Source of the DNA: Bacteroides caecigallinarum
Lineage (GTDB): Bacteria > Bacteroidota > Bacteroidia > Bacteroidales > Bacteroidaceae
Reading direction: 5' to 3'
NCBI RefSeq assembly: GCF_016902295.1
Contig: NZ_JACJLQ010000028.1
Span: 1 to 48,609, forward strand
DNA: 48,609 nucleotides
The first letter of the stretch is position 1, and each line of letters starts with the position of its first letter. The translations under genes were made by a program, and so were the position numbers. This document shows, piece by piece, positions 23,007 through 31,569 of this stretch. The notes beneath the pieces were generated by a model, which saw only the letters and a program-made list of their open reading frames with translations, was not told where the DNA came from and did not search any database.

Positions 23007-23118
23007 TTAACTTACACAATCAAGAAATCTCATAAAACTGCAATATACTGATAATAATCAAGTTATTATAAATCGGCTATATTACTAAATATCATTAAAT
23101 ACCTTTTGCTATTTCAAT

Positions 23119-23159
23119 TATTGGGTGTATATTTGGGTGTTGAATTTCAAACGCACCCA
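23119..23159 (+). promoter_or_regulatory. Integrase promoter and GGGTGT operator-like repeats
   Basis: TATATTTG (23128-23135) is a -7 box. Around it TTGGGTGT occurs twice as a direct repeat (from 23121 and 23133), and CACCCAAT just before the start codon is the inverse of ATTGGGTG. Binding at these sites would cover the promoter, which suggests autoregulation or an attachment-arm site. Confidence 0.5.
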
Positions 23160-23162
23160 ATT

Positions 23163-24446
23163 ATGAATATCAAACGAAACATCATCTTTTCATTGGAAAG
23201 CCGGAAGAAGAACGGAGTGCCAATCGTGGAGAATGTCCCTATCCGTATGCGTGTGGTTTTCGCCAGCCACCGCATTGAGTTCACAACGGGCTACCGCATT
23301 GATGTCGCCAAATGGGATGCCGACAAGCAGCGGGTAAAGAACGGATGCACCAACAAGCTGAAGCAAAGCGCATCGGAAATCAATGCGGACTTGCTGAAAT
23401 ACTACACCGAAATACAGAATATCTTCAAGGAGTTCGAGGTGCAGGGATTCATGCCCACTACCGAACAGGTAAAGGATGCGTTCAACAGATTGCACGATGG
23501 GAAAAAGGAAGAGGAGGAAGCCCCGGTGGTGTTTCTTCCGTTGGAGGTATTTGATGAGTTCATTAAGGAGTGCGGCACGCAAAACGGTTGGTCTGATGCC
23601 ACCTATGAGAAATTTGCCGCAGTAAGGAAACATCTTGAAAAGTTTGACAAGGAACTGACTTTTGAATCGTTGGACGAACCCAAGCTAACAAAGTATGTGA
23701 ATTTCCTGAAAGACACCGAAGATATGCGGAACACGTCCATCATGAAACAGGTTGCTTATCTGAAATGGTTCCTGCGCTGGTGTACCAAGAAAGGGTATTG
23801 CATGAACAATGCCTATGAAGATTTCAACCCCAAATTACGAAGCACACCGAAAAAGGTGATATTCCTCACTTGGGAAGAACTGAACAAACTCAAAAATTAT
23901 CAGATACCCGACACAAAGCAATACCTTGAACGGGTGAGGGATGTCTTTCTGTTCTGTTGCTTTACCGGACTCCGGTATTCGGATGTGCATAATCTGAAGA
24001 AAAGCGACATCAGGGACGGATATATAGAAATTACTACCGTAAAGACCGCAGAAAGGCTCATCATCGAACTTAACAACCACAGCAAGGCAATACTCGACAA
24101 ATACAAGGGTGTGGAATTTGAGGGGCACAAGGCTCTCCCTGTCATAAGCAACCAAAAGATGAATGACTATTTGAAGGAACTGGGCGAACTTGCCGAAATC
24201 AACGAACCTGTAAGTGAAACCTACTACAAAGGAAGCAGCCGTATAGACACCATTACACCCAAATACGCATTGCTGGGTACCCATGCCGGGAGAAGGACTT
24301 TCATCTGTAACGCTCTGGCTCTCGGTATTCCGGCACAGGTAGTGATGAAATGGACGGGACATAGCGACTACAAGGCTATGAAACCCTACATCGACATTGC
24401 CGATGATGTGAAAGCCAGTGCGATGAACAAATTCAACCAACTATAA
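23163..24446 (+). CDS. int: Tyrosine integrase of island part B
   Basis: A 427-residue phage-type integrase. An N-terminal arm-binding domain (MNIKRNIIFSLESRKKNG) is followed by a SAM-like core-binding domain (about 110-200). The catalytic domain has the full set: Arg in CFTGLRYSD, HAGRRTF (HxxR), TGHSD and Tyr in MKPYIDIAD. Unlike the three recombinases to its left it keeps the first Arg. The ATG at 23163 is preferred to 23106, which lies upstream of the promoter. Its position 157 bases from the 22990 attachment copy fits an integrase acting on the tRNA-Asp 3' end. Confidence 0.92.
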   Translation: MNIKRNIIFSLESRKKNGVPIVENVPIRMRVVFASHRIEFTTGYRIDVAKWDADKQRVKNGCTNKLKQSASEINADLLKYYTEIQNIFKEFEVQGFMPTTEQVKDAFNRLHDGKKEEEEAPVVFLPLEVFDEFIKECGTQNGWSDATYEKFAAVRKHLEKFDKELTFESLDEPKLTKYVNFLKDTEDMRNTSIMKQVAYLKWFLRWCTKKGYCMNNAYEDFNPKLRSTPKKVIFLTWEELNKLKNYQIPDTKQYLERVRDVFLFCCFTGLRYSDVHNLKKSDIRDGYIEITTVKTAERLIIELNNHSKAILDKYKGVEFEGHKALPVISNQKMNDYLKELGELAEINEPVSETYYKGSSRIDTITPKYALLGTHAGRRTFICNALALGIPAQVVMKWTGHSDYKAMKPYIDIADDVKASAMNKFNQL

Positions 24447-24515
24447 AAACAATCAGCAAGTTTCACGGGATGCCTGTTATTGGGCTTATCTTTGTAACTT
24501 TCAATACATATAACA

Positions 24516-25811
24516 ATGAGCAACAACGATAACAATATAGAGAAAAGGAGTTTCGAGGCTTTTGTCAATGCCATTGGGTCAGAAATAGAGCAGGCGCAAG
24601 TCCGGCTCATTAGTGCCGCCAATGCGCAGATGCTGTTCCATTACTGGAAGATGGGCAACTACATATTGTACCACCAGAACCGACAAGGCTGGGGCGGCAA
24701 GGTCATCAAGAAACTGGCGCAGGCGATACGGTTCAATTATCCCGAAAAGAAAGGATATTCGGTCAGGAACTTGGCTTATATGTGCCAGTTCGCACGTTCA
24801 TATCCATTGACCGTATTACGGAGTTTCATCGAAACCGATGCGAAATTGATTACTCCAAGTGTGCGGAAAATCACGGATGAAATCCAAAGCCTGAACAATG
24901 TGCCATTTACGCAAGAACCTCTTGCGCAAATACAATCCTCAGACAACAAGGAAGTTGCAATTGTGCAAGAACCTCTTGCGCAAATTCAGGATGTAACCCA
25001 GACAGTAGCCGTCGTTTACCGGATGCCGATTGAGGACATGGAAAAACTGTTCCTAGCATCACCTGTTGCAAGAATCAATTGGGCAAGCCATGTGATTCTG
25101 CTGAACAGTTCCCTTCCGTTAGGTGTCGATTACTGGTATATGAAGCAATCCGTGGAAATGGGCTGGAGCAGCAATGTTCTTAAAATGCAGATTGAAAGCA
25201 AATTGTTTGAACGGCAAATCAACAGTCACAAGGTCAATAATTTTACCGCCACGCTTCCTGCACCTCAAAGCGGCCTTGCCAACTACCTGTTGAAAGACCC
25301 GTATATCTTTGACTTGGCAGGAGCCAAAGAACGTGCGGACGAAAGGGACATAGAGGAACAGTTGGTAAAGCACGTCACCCGATACTTGTTGGAGATGGGC
25401 AACGGATTTGCCTTTGTCGCAAGGCAGAAGCATTTCCAGATTGGCGACAGCGATTTCTATGCCGACCTGATTCTGTACAACATAAAACTACATGCATACG
25501 TAGTTGTGGAACTGAAAGCTACCCCGTTCAAACCGGAATACGCCGGACAGTTGAACTTCTACATCAATGTGGTGGATGACAAACTGAGGGGAGAGAATGA
25601 CAACAAGACCATCGGGCTGCTGTTGTGCAAGGGCAAGGATGAGATTGTCGCGCAATATGCACTGACAGGCTATGACCAGCCTATCGGCATCAGCGATTAC
25701 CAGCTCAGCAAGGCTGTGCCGGAAAGCCTGAAATCGGCGTTGCCAAGCATAGAACAGGTGGAAGAAGAACTGACTATGCTTCTTGACAATGAAAAGAACA
25801 GACAAAAGTAG
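24516..25811 (+). CDS. YhcG/DUF1016-type PDDEXK nuclease
   Basis: A 431-residue protein with an N-terminal YhcG (DUF1016) winged-helix region (LFHYWKMGNYI, GWGGKVIKKLAQ, YSVRNLAYMCQFA) and a C-terminal PDDEXK nuclease core: DSDFYADLILYN, then VVVELKATPFKPEYAGQLNFYI (Asp and Glu-x-Lys of the active site about 312-330). YhcG proteins are frequent in mobile elements, and some contribute to phage or plasmid defence. A TATCTTTG -7 box lies at 24487. Oddity: a repeated peptide EPLAQIQ (about 133-139 and 151-157) is encoded by a near-exact duplicated stretch. Confidence 0.88.
   Translation: MSNNDNNIEKRSFEAFVNAIGSEIEQAQVRLISAANAQMLFHYWKMGNYILYHQNRQGWGGKVIKKLAQAIRFNYPEKKGYSVRNLAYMCQFARSYPLTVLRSFIETDAKLITPSVRKITDEIQSLNNVPFTQEPLAQIQSSDNKEVAIVQEPLAQIQDVTQTVAVVYRMPIEDMEKLFLASPVARINWASHVILLNSSLPLGVDYWYMKQSVEMGWSSNVLKMQIESKLFERQINSHKVNNFTATLPAPQSGLANYLLKDPYIFDLAGAKERADERDIEEQLVKHVTRYLLEMGNGFAFVARQKHFQIGDSDFYADLILYNIKLHAYVVVELKATPFKPEYAGQLNFYINVVDDKLRGENDNKTIGLLLCKGKDEIVAQYALTGYDQPIGISDYQLSKAVPESLKSALPSIEQVEEELTMLLDNEKNRQK
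24911..24985 (+). repeat. Duplicated palindromic 19-mer inside the YhcG gene
   Basis: GCAAGAACCTCTTGCGCAAAT occurs twice (near 24911 and 24966), about 55 bases apart. Each copy is itself a hairpin (GCAAGA-ACC-TCTTGC). It encodes the EPLAQIQ repeat between the DUF1016 region and the nuclease region, a spacer of variable length in such proteins. Confidence 0.6.
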
Positions 25812-25818
25812 GACACCT

Positions 25819-26838
25819 ATGGCAGACAAGATACAGACGATGATTCCCCGATACGGGGAACTCAATAGAATATACAGGGACTATATAGACAATCGCGTTT
25901 TCTCTTTTGACAGACAAAAATTCATTTCCGATTTCTGTCAGGAATACAATGACATGAAGTCTTTTGAGGCTGCTATCCTTGAACTGGTGCTTGACAGGCA
26001 AAAAGAACAATACACCTTGATACTCAACAGCCTGAAAACCGAAATAGAAAAGAGCATACAGGCTTATGAGGTGTGCCCGTTGAGTGATAGTGCCGTAGAG
26101 CGTGCTTGCTATCGACACATGGAAAGGTATTCCCTTGAAATTGAAGCCCAACAGGATGTAACAAGGAGCCTAAGCAAGCCGCTGAATGAAGCCAACAACA
26201 GGTATGATTCCATTGGCTACAGGGAACATACCGCCGAAGAGGAAAAACAGGCGGAGAAAGAATATGAACGCTGCAAGGCTGAATATGACAAGGAAAGAGC
26301 CATACTGAACGAACTCTATGACCAGCAAAAGGCAGCAAGGAAAGAGGCGTTCCAATATATGAAGAACCGTTGTGCGGATATATACCGCCAAAGCTGCCTT
26401 TTTCTGGATATACTGAAGAAATACGTTCCTGACGGGAAACGACAGGACGAGCCGGGCAAGCCAATCAGTCAGCAGGAAACGGCGGATGAACAACAAGAGT
26501 ATTTCAGCATGAAATTGCTTTCGCTCATTCATGAGGTATGTGTTGGAGAACAGTTCGAGAAAATTTCCGCACCGGATTTTTATGCCAATATGAACTTGCA
26601 CCCCTGCAACTGCAAGTTGAGAATTAAACCGAGAGAGAAGATACGTGTATGTTATCTGATATTCCTCATGAGCGAAAAGCTCCCCAAACAGGACAGGGAC
26701 AAATGGAAAGCCGGAATACTGAAACTGCTGGATATTGATGACAGCTACTACAAGTCAAAGTACAAGGAGCCAGTTTCTGATTTCCCCAGTGACAGCAACC
26801 AGAATTTCGCCAAGGAAATGGAACATATATTCAGATAA
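25819..26838 (+). CDS. Unknown coiled-coil-containing protein
   Basis: A 339-residue protein I do not recognise. Residues about 130-200 are highly charged and helical (HTAEEEKQAEKEYERCKAEYDKE in part), likely a coiled coil. The C-terminal region (about 240-330) has the Cys pair NLHPCNCKLRI and a conserved-looking KPREKIRVCYLIFLMSEKLP helix. The start at 25819 follows an AGGA-type site and lies 7 bases after the YhcG stop; an ATG at 25783 would overlap YhcG by 29 bases. Co-transcription with the nuclease suggests a partner or regulator. Confidence 0.7.
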   Translation: MADKIQTMIPRYGELNRIYRDYIDNRVFSFDRQKFISDFCQEYNDMKSFEAAILELVLDRQKEQYTLILNSLKTEIEKSIQAYEVCPLSDSAVERACYRHMERYSLEIEAQQDVTRSLSKPLNEANNRYDSIGYREHTAEEEKQAEKEYERCKAEYDKERAILNELYDQQKAARKEAFQYMKNRCADIYRQSCLFLDILKKYVPDGKRQDEPGKPISQQETADEQQEYFSMKLLSLIHEVCVGEQFEKISAPDFYANMNLHPCNCKLRIKPREKIRVCYLIFLMSEKLPKQDRDKWKAGILKLLDIDDSYYKSKYKEPVSDFPSDSNQNFAKEMEHIFR

Positions 26839-26877
26839 TCCGTGATATATCCTGATTCTTTACGAAAGTTCCACTTT

Positions 26878-26905
26878 TACCACTCAAATTAATTTTTGAG
26901 TGGTA
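26878..26905 (+). terminator. Terminator after the nuclease operon
   Basis: TACCACTCAAA (26878-26888) and TTTGAGTGGTA (26895-26905) form an 11-base perfect stem, followed by TTTTTATTTT. Confidence 0.85.
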
Positions 26906-26984
26906 TTTTTATTTTCTGATATTCAATAAGATACAACGAAATTCGGATTATATCATCCCCATCCTTACCACCCGTATCCATATC

Positions 26985-26992
26985 TAATTTTG
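26985..26992 (+). promoter_or_regulatory. -7 box of the mobilisation/replication operon
   Basis: TAATTTTG fits TAnnTTTG, 70 bases upstream of the small DNA-binding gene. It probably drives the genes from 27062 onward. Confidence 0.45.
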
Positions 26993-27061
26993 CATCGTTC
27001 GAGAACAGAAATAACAGCCAGTGCGCAGGGCTGATTGTTTAACGACTAATTAGATTGGACT

Positions 27062-27370
27062 ATGACAAATATCCAAGAATTATTATCCAAACCCGTCTGG
27101 CAGATGACAGGCGAAGAGTTCATCATGTTAAGCAGGTACGCATCCGGTCAGCCGGAAGCGCAGCCGCAGCCCGTAACGGACACAGGCAGAAAGTATGTGT
27201 ACGGAATACTCGGCATAGCCAAGCTGTTCGGGTGCAGTCTGCCTACCGCCAACCGCATAAAGAAAAGCGGAAAGATAGACAAGGCCATCACCCAGATAGG
27301 GCGCAAGATTATCGTGGACGCGGAACTTGCCCTTGAGCTGGCAGGGAAGAAAACAGGCGGACGCAAGTAA
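27062..27370 (+). CDS. Small excisionase-like DNA-binding protein (DUF3853-like)
   Basis: A 102-residue protein with a C-terminal helix-turn-helix (YGILGIAKLFGCSLPTANRI, then KSGKIDKAITQIGRKIIVD as wing) preceded by a short helical N-terminus. The layout fits the DUF3853/excisionase-like proteins that precede the ATPase and primase of Bacteroides mobilisable elements. It sits 14 bases upstream of the RecA-like ATPase. Likely roles are excision control or replication-origin binding; the paired inverted repeats at 28470 are a candidate target. Confidence 0.75.
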   Translation: MTNIQELLSKPVWQMTGEEFIMLSRYASGQPEAQPQPVTDTGRKYVYGILGIAKLFGCSLPTANRIKKSGKIDKAITQIGRKIIVDAELALELAGKKTGGRK

Positions 27371-27384
27371 CGGGAGGAATCGCT

Positions 27385-28461
27385 ATGGACTATATGAAAG
27401 ACATCCGGGAAATATCGGACGAACAGGCGGTAATCCTCTGGCAAGCCTCACGGCTGAGCCTGTCGGGAAAATACGAGAAAGCCCCTGAAATCCTCAGTGT
27501 GAAAGGTTCCGTTATCGGCACGTTGGGAAATTTCAGCGCATCCATCGGCAAAGCCAAAAGTAAGAAGACATTCAATGTGTCGGCTATCGTGGCGGCGGCA
27601 TTGAAAAACGGTACGGTGCTCAGGTATGCGGCTGAACTTCCCGAAGCCAAGCGGAAAGTGCTTTATGTCGATACGGAGCAAAGCCCCCACCACTGCCTGA
27701 ATGTGATGGAGCGCATTATGCGTATGGCAGGGCTGCCCGATGACAGGGACAACGAAAACCTTGAATTCCTTGCCCTGCGAAAGTACACGCCGGAGCAGCG
27801 TATCAGGATTGTCGAACAGGCAATCTACCATACGCAAAACCTTGGTCTGGTGATAATAGACGGCATCCGTGACATGGTATATGACATCAACAGCCCCGGC
27901 GAATCGACACGCATCATATCGAAACTGATGCAGTGGACGGACGACAGGCAGATACATATCCACACGATACTCCATCAGAACAAGGGGGATGAGAACGCGA
28001 GGGGACATATCGGCACGGAGCTGAACAACAAGGCTGAAACCGTGCTGCTCGTTGAAAAGGACAAGAGCAACGGGGACATAAGCAAGGTTTCCGCCATGCA
28101 CATCCGTGCGATGGACTTCGAGCCGTTTGCCTTCCGCATCAATGACAGGGCATTGCCCGAACTGATAGAGGATTACCAGACAGAAGCCAAAGCGCCCGGC
28201 AGACCCCAAGGCGAAAGGTTTGATGCCTGCAAGGACATTTCCGAGCAACAACACCGGATAGCACTGGAAGCAGCATTTTCGTTGCAGGACGAATACGGAT
28301 ATAAGGAACTGAGCAAAGCATTGAAAGAGTCGTATGCCTTGGTGGGTGTTCCGTTAAGCGACAACAAGCTGGTCAAACTCATCACAGTGTTGAAGAACAA
28401 GCGGATGATAGTGCAGGAGAACGGCAGGAAGTACAGGTACGAACCGGATTTCCACTATTGA
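27385..28461 (+). CDS. RecA-like/RepA-type ATPase (AAA_25)
   Basis: A 358-residue ATPase. The nucleotide-binding loop is a divergent Walker A (GKAKSKKTF about 51-59, lacking the final GKS/T form), followed by VLYVDTEQSP (about 92-101) and Walker B GLVIIDGIRD (about 153-162). These are hallmarks of the RepA/RadA-like family used by plasmids and mobilisable elements for replication. A strong GGGAGGAA site precedes the start. The C-terminal 60 residues resemble a winged helix. It probably acts with the TOPRIM primase at 28668 in replicating the excised circle. Confidence 0.8.
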   Translation: MDYMKDIREISDEQAVILWQASRLSLSGKYEKAPEILSVKGSVIGTLGNFSASIGKAKSKKTFNVSAIVAAALKNGTVLRYAAELPEAKRKVLYVDTEQSPHHCLNVMERIMRMAGLPDDRDNENLEFLALRKYTPEQRIRIVEQAIYHTQNLGLVIIDGIRDMVYDINSPGESTRIISKLMQWTDDRQIHIHTILHQNKGDENARGHIGTELNNKAETVLLVEKDKSNGDISKVSAMHIRAMDFEPFAFRINDRALPELIEDYQTEAKAPGRPQGERFDACKDISEQQHRIALEAAFSLQDEYGYKELSKALKESYALVGVPLSDNKLVKLITVLKNKRMIVQENGRKYRYEPDFHY

Positions 28462-28469
28462 CACGCTTC

Positions 28470-28594
28470 CTGCAATCACTTCACTTTATTCTCCGGGTCT
28501 ATATATTAGGATAAAGCGAAGTGGTTGCAGGGACACATCAAACCGCTTCACTTTAAGCCGTATCCTATATATACGACAATAAAGTGAAGTGGTT
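28470..28594. repeat. Two tandem inverted repeats, possible replication origin
   Basis: Four copies of a CACTTCACTTTAT-like word form two hairpins. The first pairs 28470-28489 (CTGCAATCACTTCACTTTAT) with 28511-28530 (ATAAAGCGAAGTGGTTGCAG). The second pairs 28541-28556 (AACCGCTTCACTTTAA) with 28579-28594 (ATAAAGTGAAGTGGTT). The loops share a CTATATAT core. Lying between the ATPase and primase genes, this fits an iteron-type origin or operator. Confidence 0.65.
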
Positions 28595-28667
28595 ATACAG
28601 CCAGTAACTTATAAACAGGGACTGGCGAAAAGAAAAAACAAACAATAACCGATAAAGACAATCATTT

Positions 28668-29627
28668 ATGGACATACAGACAGCAAAACAAATCAGACTG
28701 GAAGAATACCTGCACAGCTTGGGATATAGCCCGGTGAAGCGACAGGGCATCAACCTGTGGTACAAGTCACCGTTCAGGGAAGAAACCGAAGCCTCGTTCA
28801 AGGTGAACACCGAACGGAACCAATGGTATGATTTTGCGCTTGGCAAGGGCGGCAACATCATCGCGCTGGCTTCGCACCTCTATGCAACGGACAGCGTGCC
28901 GTACCTTTTGAAACGCATAGAGGAACAGGCACCGCACGTGCGTCCCGTTTCTTTCTCTTTTCGCAAGCAGTCCTTTACGGAGCCGAGTTTCCAGCAGCTG
29001 GAAACCGTGCCGCTTTCTTCCCCTGCCTTACTCACTTATTTGCAGGAAAGGGGTATCAATCCGGCACTGGCGAAAAGAGAATGCAGGGAGGCACGGTTTA
29101 CGCACAACGGCAAACGGTACTTCGCCGTTGCGTTTCCAAACATATCGGGCGGCTATGAGATACGCAACCGATATTTCAAGGGGTGTATTGCACCTAAAGA
29201 AATATCCCATATCAGGCAATCGGGAGAGCAAAGGAACACGTGTTACGTTTTTGAGGGATTTATGGACTACCTTTCCTTTCTGACCCTGCGGCTCGAAAGC
29301 TGTCCGCAATACCCTGAATTCGACAGGCAGGATTACATGGTGCTGAACTCTGTCACCAATGTTTCCAAGGCACTCTACCCCTTGGGAAGCTATGAGCGCA
29401 TCCACTGTTTTTTTGACAATGACCGTGCAGGAATGGAAGCCCTTCAACAAATCCGCAAGGAATACGACTGCACCCGGCATATACGGGACGCTTCACAAAT
29501 CTACTGCGGATGCAAAGACCTGAACGAGTATTTGCAGAAGCGCATGGCTGATGGAAAAGAACAAATGCAATCCGTCAGAAAGAGAAATGACACGCTATCC
29601 AAGAAACCGAAAGGCTTCCGGTTATAG
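28668..29627 (+). CDS. TOPRIM DNA primase of the mobilisable element
   Basis: A 319-residue DnaG-like protein. The N-terminal region aligns with CHC2-type domains (WYKSPFREETEASFKVN, WYDFALGKGGNII) but has lost the zinc-binding Cys residues, as is usual for this element family. The TOPRIM core has the Glu in YVFEGFMDYLSF (about 201) and the acidic pair in HCFFDNDRAG (about 250). It presumably primes single-stranded DNA after transfer. It follows the paired inverted repeats, and its stop overlaps the first oriT-region hairpin. Confidence 0.85.
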   Translation: MDIQTAKQIRLEEYLHSLGYSPVKRQGINLWYKSPFREETEASFKVNTERNQWYDFALGKGGNIIALASHLYATDSVPYLLKRIEEQAPHVRPVSFSFRKQSFTEPSFQQLETVPLSSPALLTYLQERGINPALAKRECREARFTHNGKRYFAVAFPNISGGYEIRNRYFKGCIAPKEISHIRQSGEQRNTCYVFEGFMDYLSFLTLRLESCPQYPEFDRQDYMVLNSVTNVSKALYPLGSYERIHCFFDNDRAGMEALQQIRKEYDCTRHIRDASQIYCGCKDLNEYLQKRMADGKEQMQSVRKRNDTLSKKPKGFRL

Positions 29628-29853
29628 CCCACTATAACTACACGCTTCGCTTTCGTAGTTGTGGGCTCTCCCGAGGGGCTTAGGACGCTGCCCTAAGAAC
29701 CCGGCAAGGGCTTTCAGCCCTATGCAACCCGACCAAAGAGTGACCCTCTCTTTGGAAACTCCGCTCATGGGTTTCACCTCTAAGAACCCCTTGCGGATAT
29801 GAGCGGAAAGCAGCAAACAAAATTAGTCAAAAACCGAATCAAAAATCGAAAAG
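29626..29853. other. Probable oriT region with hairpins
   Basis: Hairpin 1 consists of AGCCCAC (29626-29632) with GTGGGCT (29661-29667) and inner AACTAC (29636-29641) with GTAGTT (29655-29660). CTTAGG...CCTAAG follows at about 29679-29697, then AGGGCT...AGCCCT. It is the only non-coding stretch directly upstream of the relaxase gene, where MobV-type oriT sites normally lie. The nick site cannot be assigned from sequence alone. Confidence 0.55.
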
Positions 29854-31257
29854 ATGGCAACAAAATCAAGCATACATATCAAGCCTTGCAATGTGGCATC
29901 AAGCGAGGCCCATAACCGGAGAACTGCCGAGTATATGCGCAACATCGGCAAGTCCAAAATCTACATCGTGCCCGAACTCACAGCCGATAATGAACAGTGG
30001 ATAAATCCGGATTTCGGCAGTCTCGAATTGCAGACGCATTATGAGAACATCAAACGCATGGTCAAGGAAAAGACAGGCCGTGCCATGCAGGAGAAGGAGC
30101 GTGAGCGCAAAGGGAAGAACGGCAAGATTATCAAAGTGGCGGGATGTTCACCCATCCGTGAGGGAGTCTTGCTCATCAGACCGGACACCACTTTGGCTGA
30201 TGTGCGTAGGTTTGGCGAGGAGTGCCAAAGGCGTTGGGGCATCACACCGCTCCAAATCTTCCTGCACAAGGACGAAGGACATTGGCTGAACGGACAGCCT
30301 GACCCGGAGGACAGGGAGTGTTTCAAGGTAGGCGAAAGGTGGTTCAAGCCGAATTACCATGCGCATATCGTATTCGACTGGATGAACCACGATACAGGCA
30401 AGAGCCGCAAACTCAATGACGATGACATGATGCAGATGCAGACCTTGGCATCCGACATCCTTCTGATGGAGCGTGGTAAGTCAAAAGCCGTAACAGGCAA
30501 AGAACATCTGGAACGGAACGATTTCATCATTGAGAAGCAGAAAGCCGAACTGCAACGCATAGAAGCCGTAAAGCGGCATAAGGAACAACAGGTAGACCTT
30601 GCCGAACAGGAACTTAGACAGGTGAAATCGGAGATACGCACGGACAAGCTCAAAAGTGCAGCCACCGATGCCGCTACGGTTATAGCAAGCGGAGTGGGTT
30701 CTCTTTTCGGCAGCGGAAAAATGAAGAAACTGGAGCAGTCCAATGAAGAATTGCGTCAGGAAATTGCCAAACGGGACAAGGGCATTGATGACTTGAAAGC
30801 CCAAATGCAACGTATGCAGGAACAGCACGGCAAGCAGATACGCAACCTGCAAGGAATACACAATCAGGAACTTGAAGCCAAAGACAAGGAAATATCACGG
30901 TTGAATACCCTGCTTGAAAAGGCTTTCAAGTGGTTTCCGATGCTCAGGGAGATGTTGAGAATGGAAAAGTTGTGCGCTGCCATCGGCTTCACCAAAGAAA
31001 TGATAGAGAGCCTCCTGACAAAGAAAGAAGCTATCAGGTGCAATGGCAGGATTTATTCCGAAGAACACAGGCGGAAGTTTGATATCAAGAATGATATTTT
31101 CAAGGTAGAAAGGAATCCGACAGATGACAGCAAACTGGTACTGACCATAAACAGACAGCCGATTGGCGAATGGTTCAAAGAACAGTTTGATAAATTACGG
31201 CATAGTTTACGTAAATCAGCAGAAGAGCCAAGAAAAAGTAGAGGATTTAGGATGTAA
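29854..31257 (+). CDS. mobV: MobV-family relaxase (Mob/Pre)
   Basis: A 467-residue relaxase. The N-terminal catalytic region includes ASSEAHNRR (motif I area, about 11-19), FLHKDEGHW (about 136-144) and the metal-binding YHAHIVFDWMNHDTGKS (about 167-183), all typical of MobV proteins that nick oriT for mobilisation. From about residue 225 to 365 it is a long coiled coil with a hydrophobic VIASGVGSLFGSGK segment (about 273-286). The C-terminal 100 residues are unassigned. No coupling protein or mating-pore genes are present, so transfer requires a co-resident conjugative element. Confidence 0.9.
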   Translation: MATKSSIHIKPCNVASSEAHNRRTAEYMRNIGKSKIYIVPELTADNEQWINPDFGSLELQTHYENIKRMVKEKTGRAMQEKERERKGKNGKIIKVAGCSPIREGVLLIRPDTTLADVRRFGEECQRRWGITPLQIFLHKDEGHWLNGQPDPEDRECFKVGERWFKPNYHAHIVFDWMNHDTGKSRKLNDDDMMQMQTLASDILLMERGKSKAVTGKEHLERNDFIIEKQKAELQRIEAVKRHKEQQVDLAEQELRQVKSEIRTDKLKSAATDAATVIASGVGSLFGSGKMKKLEQSNEELRQEIAKRDKGIDDLKAQMQRMQEQHGKQIRNLQGIHNQELEAKDKEISRLNTLLEKAFKWFPMLREMLRMEKLCAAIGFTKEMIESLLTKKEAIRCNGRIYSEEHRRKFDIKNDIFKVERNPTDDSKLVLTINRQPIGEWFKEQFDKLRHSLRKSAEEPRKSRGFRM

Positions 31258-31367
31258 TTCGATGGTACTTGATTGGATTTCAATAAAATTCTGTATTTTT
31301 GCAAACGGATTGAGGCAACTCTTTCCAAGACATAAGAGAAAAAGAAGAAGCGTTATGCTTATCTTGT

Positions 31368-31538
31368 ACTTGAAAACGTAGGAAATTTTCAAATTAGATG
31401 CAAGGATAGCATAGTGGTTCTCACGCTATAGCGTGGGCTGCTATTGTTACATCTGCATCTATGGTTTCCTACGACCTTCAAGTTAAGACGTAGCATAGTT
31501 GGCTCACGTTTTCTGCTATTATTAACTTAACATCTTGA
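31368..31538 (+). ncRNA. Large structured element, two competing hairpins
   Basis: Hairpin 1 has four stem blocks in order: ACTTGAA (31368-31374), CGTAGGAAA (31377-31385), TAGATGCA (31395-31402) and ATAGCA (31406-31411). They pair with TGCTAT (31439-31444), TGCATCTA (31454-31461), TTTCCTACG (31465-31473) and TTCAAGT (31477-31483). Its tip is the palindrome CACGCTATAGCGTG. Hairpin 2 reuses TCAAG (31478-31482) plus TTAAG and TAGCA, pairing with TGCTA, CTTAA and CTTGA (31514-31538). The shared strand makes the folds mutually exclusive, like an attenuator. A DNA role (single-strand origin or recombination site) is the alternative. Confidence 0.55.
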
Positions 31539-31569
31539 CAGGGTCAATCAAGAACATAACAGTCAGAAT

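Noticed and set aside
31163-31381. 72-residue frame over the end of the relaxase gene
   Set aside because: It overlaps the relaxase C-terminus in another frame and runs into the structured element, without a start signal.
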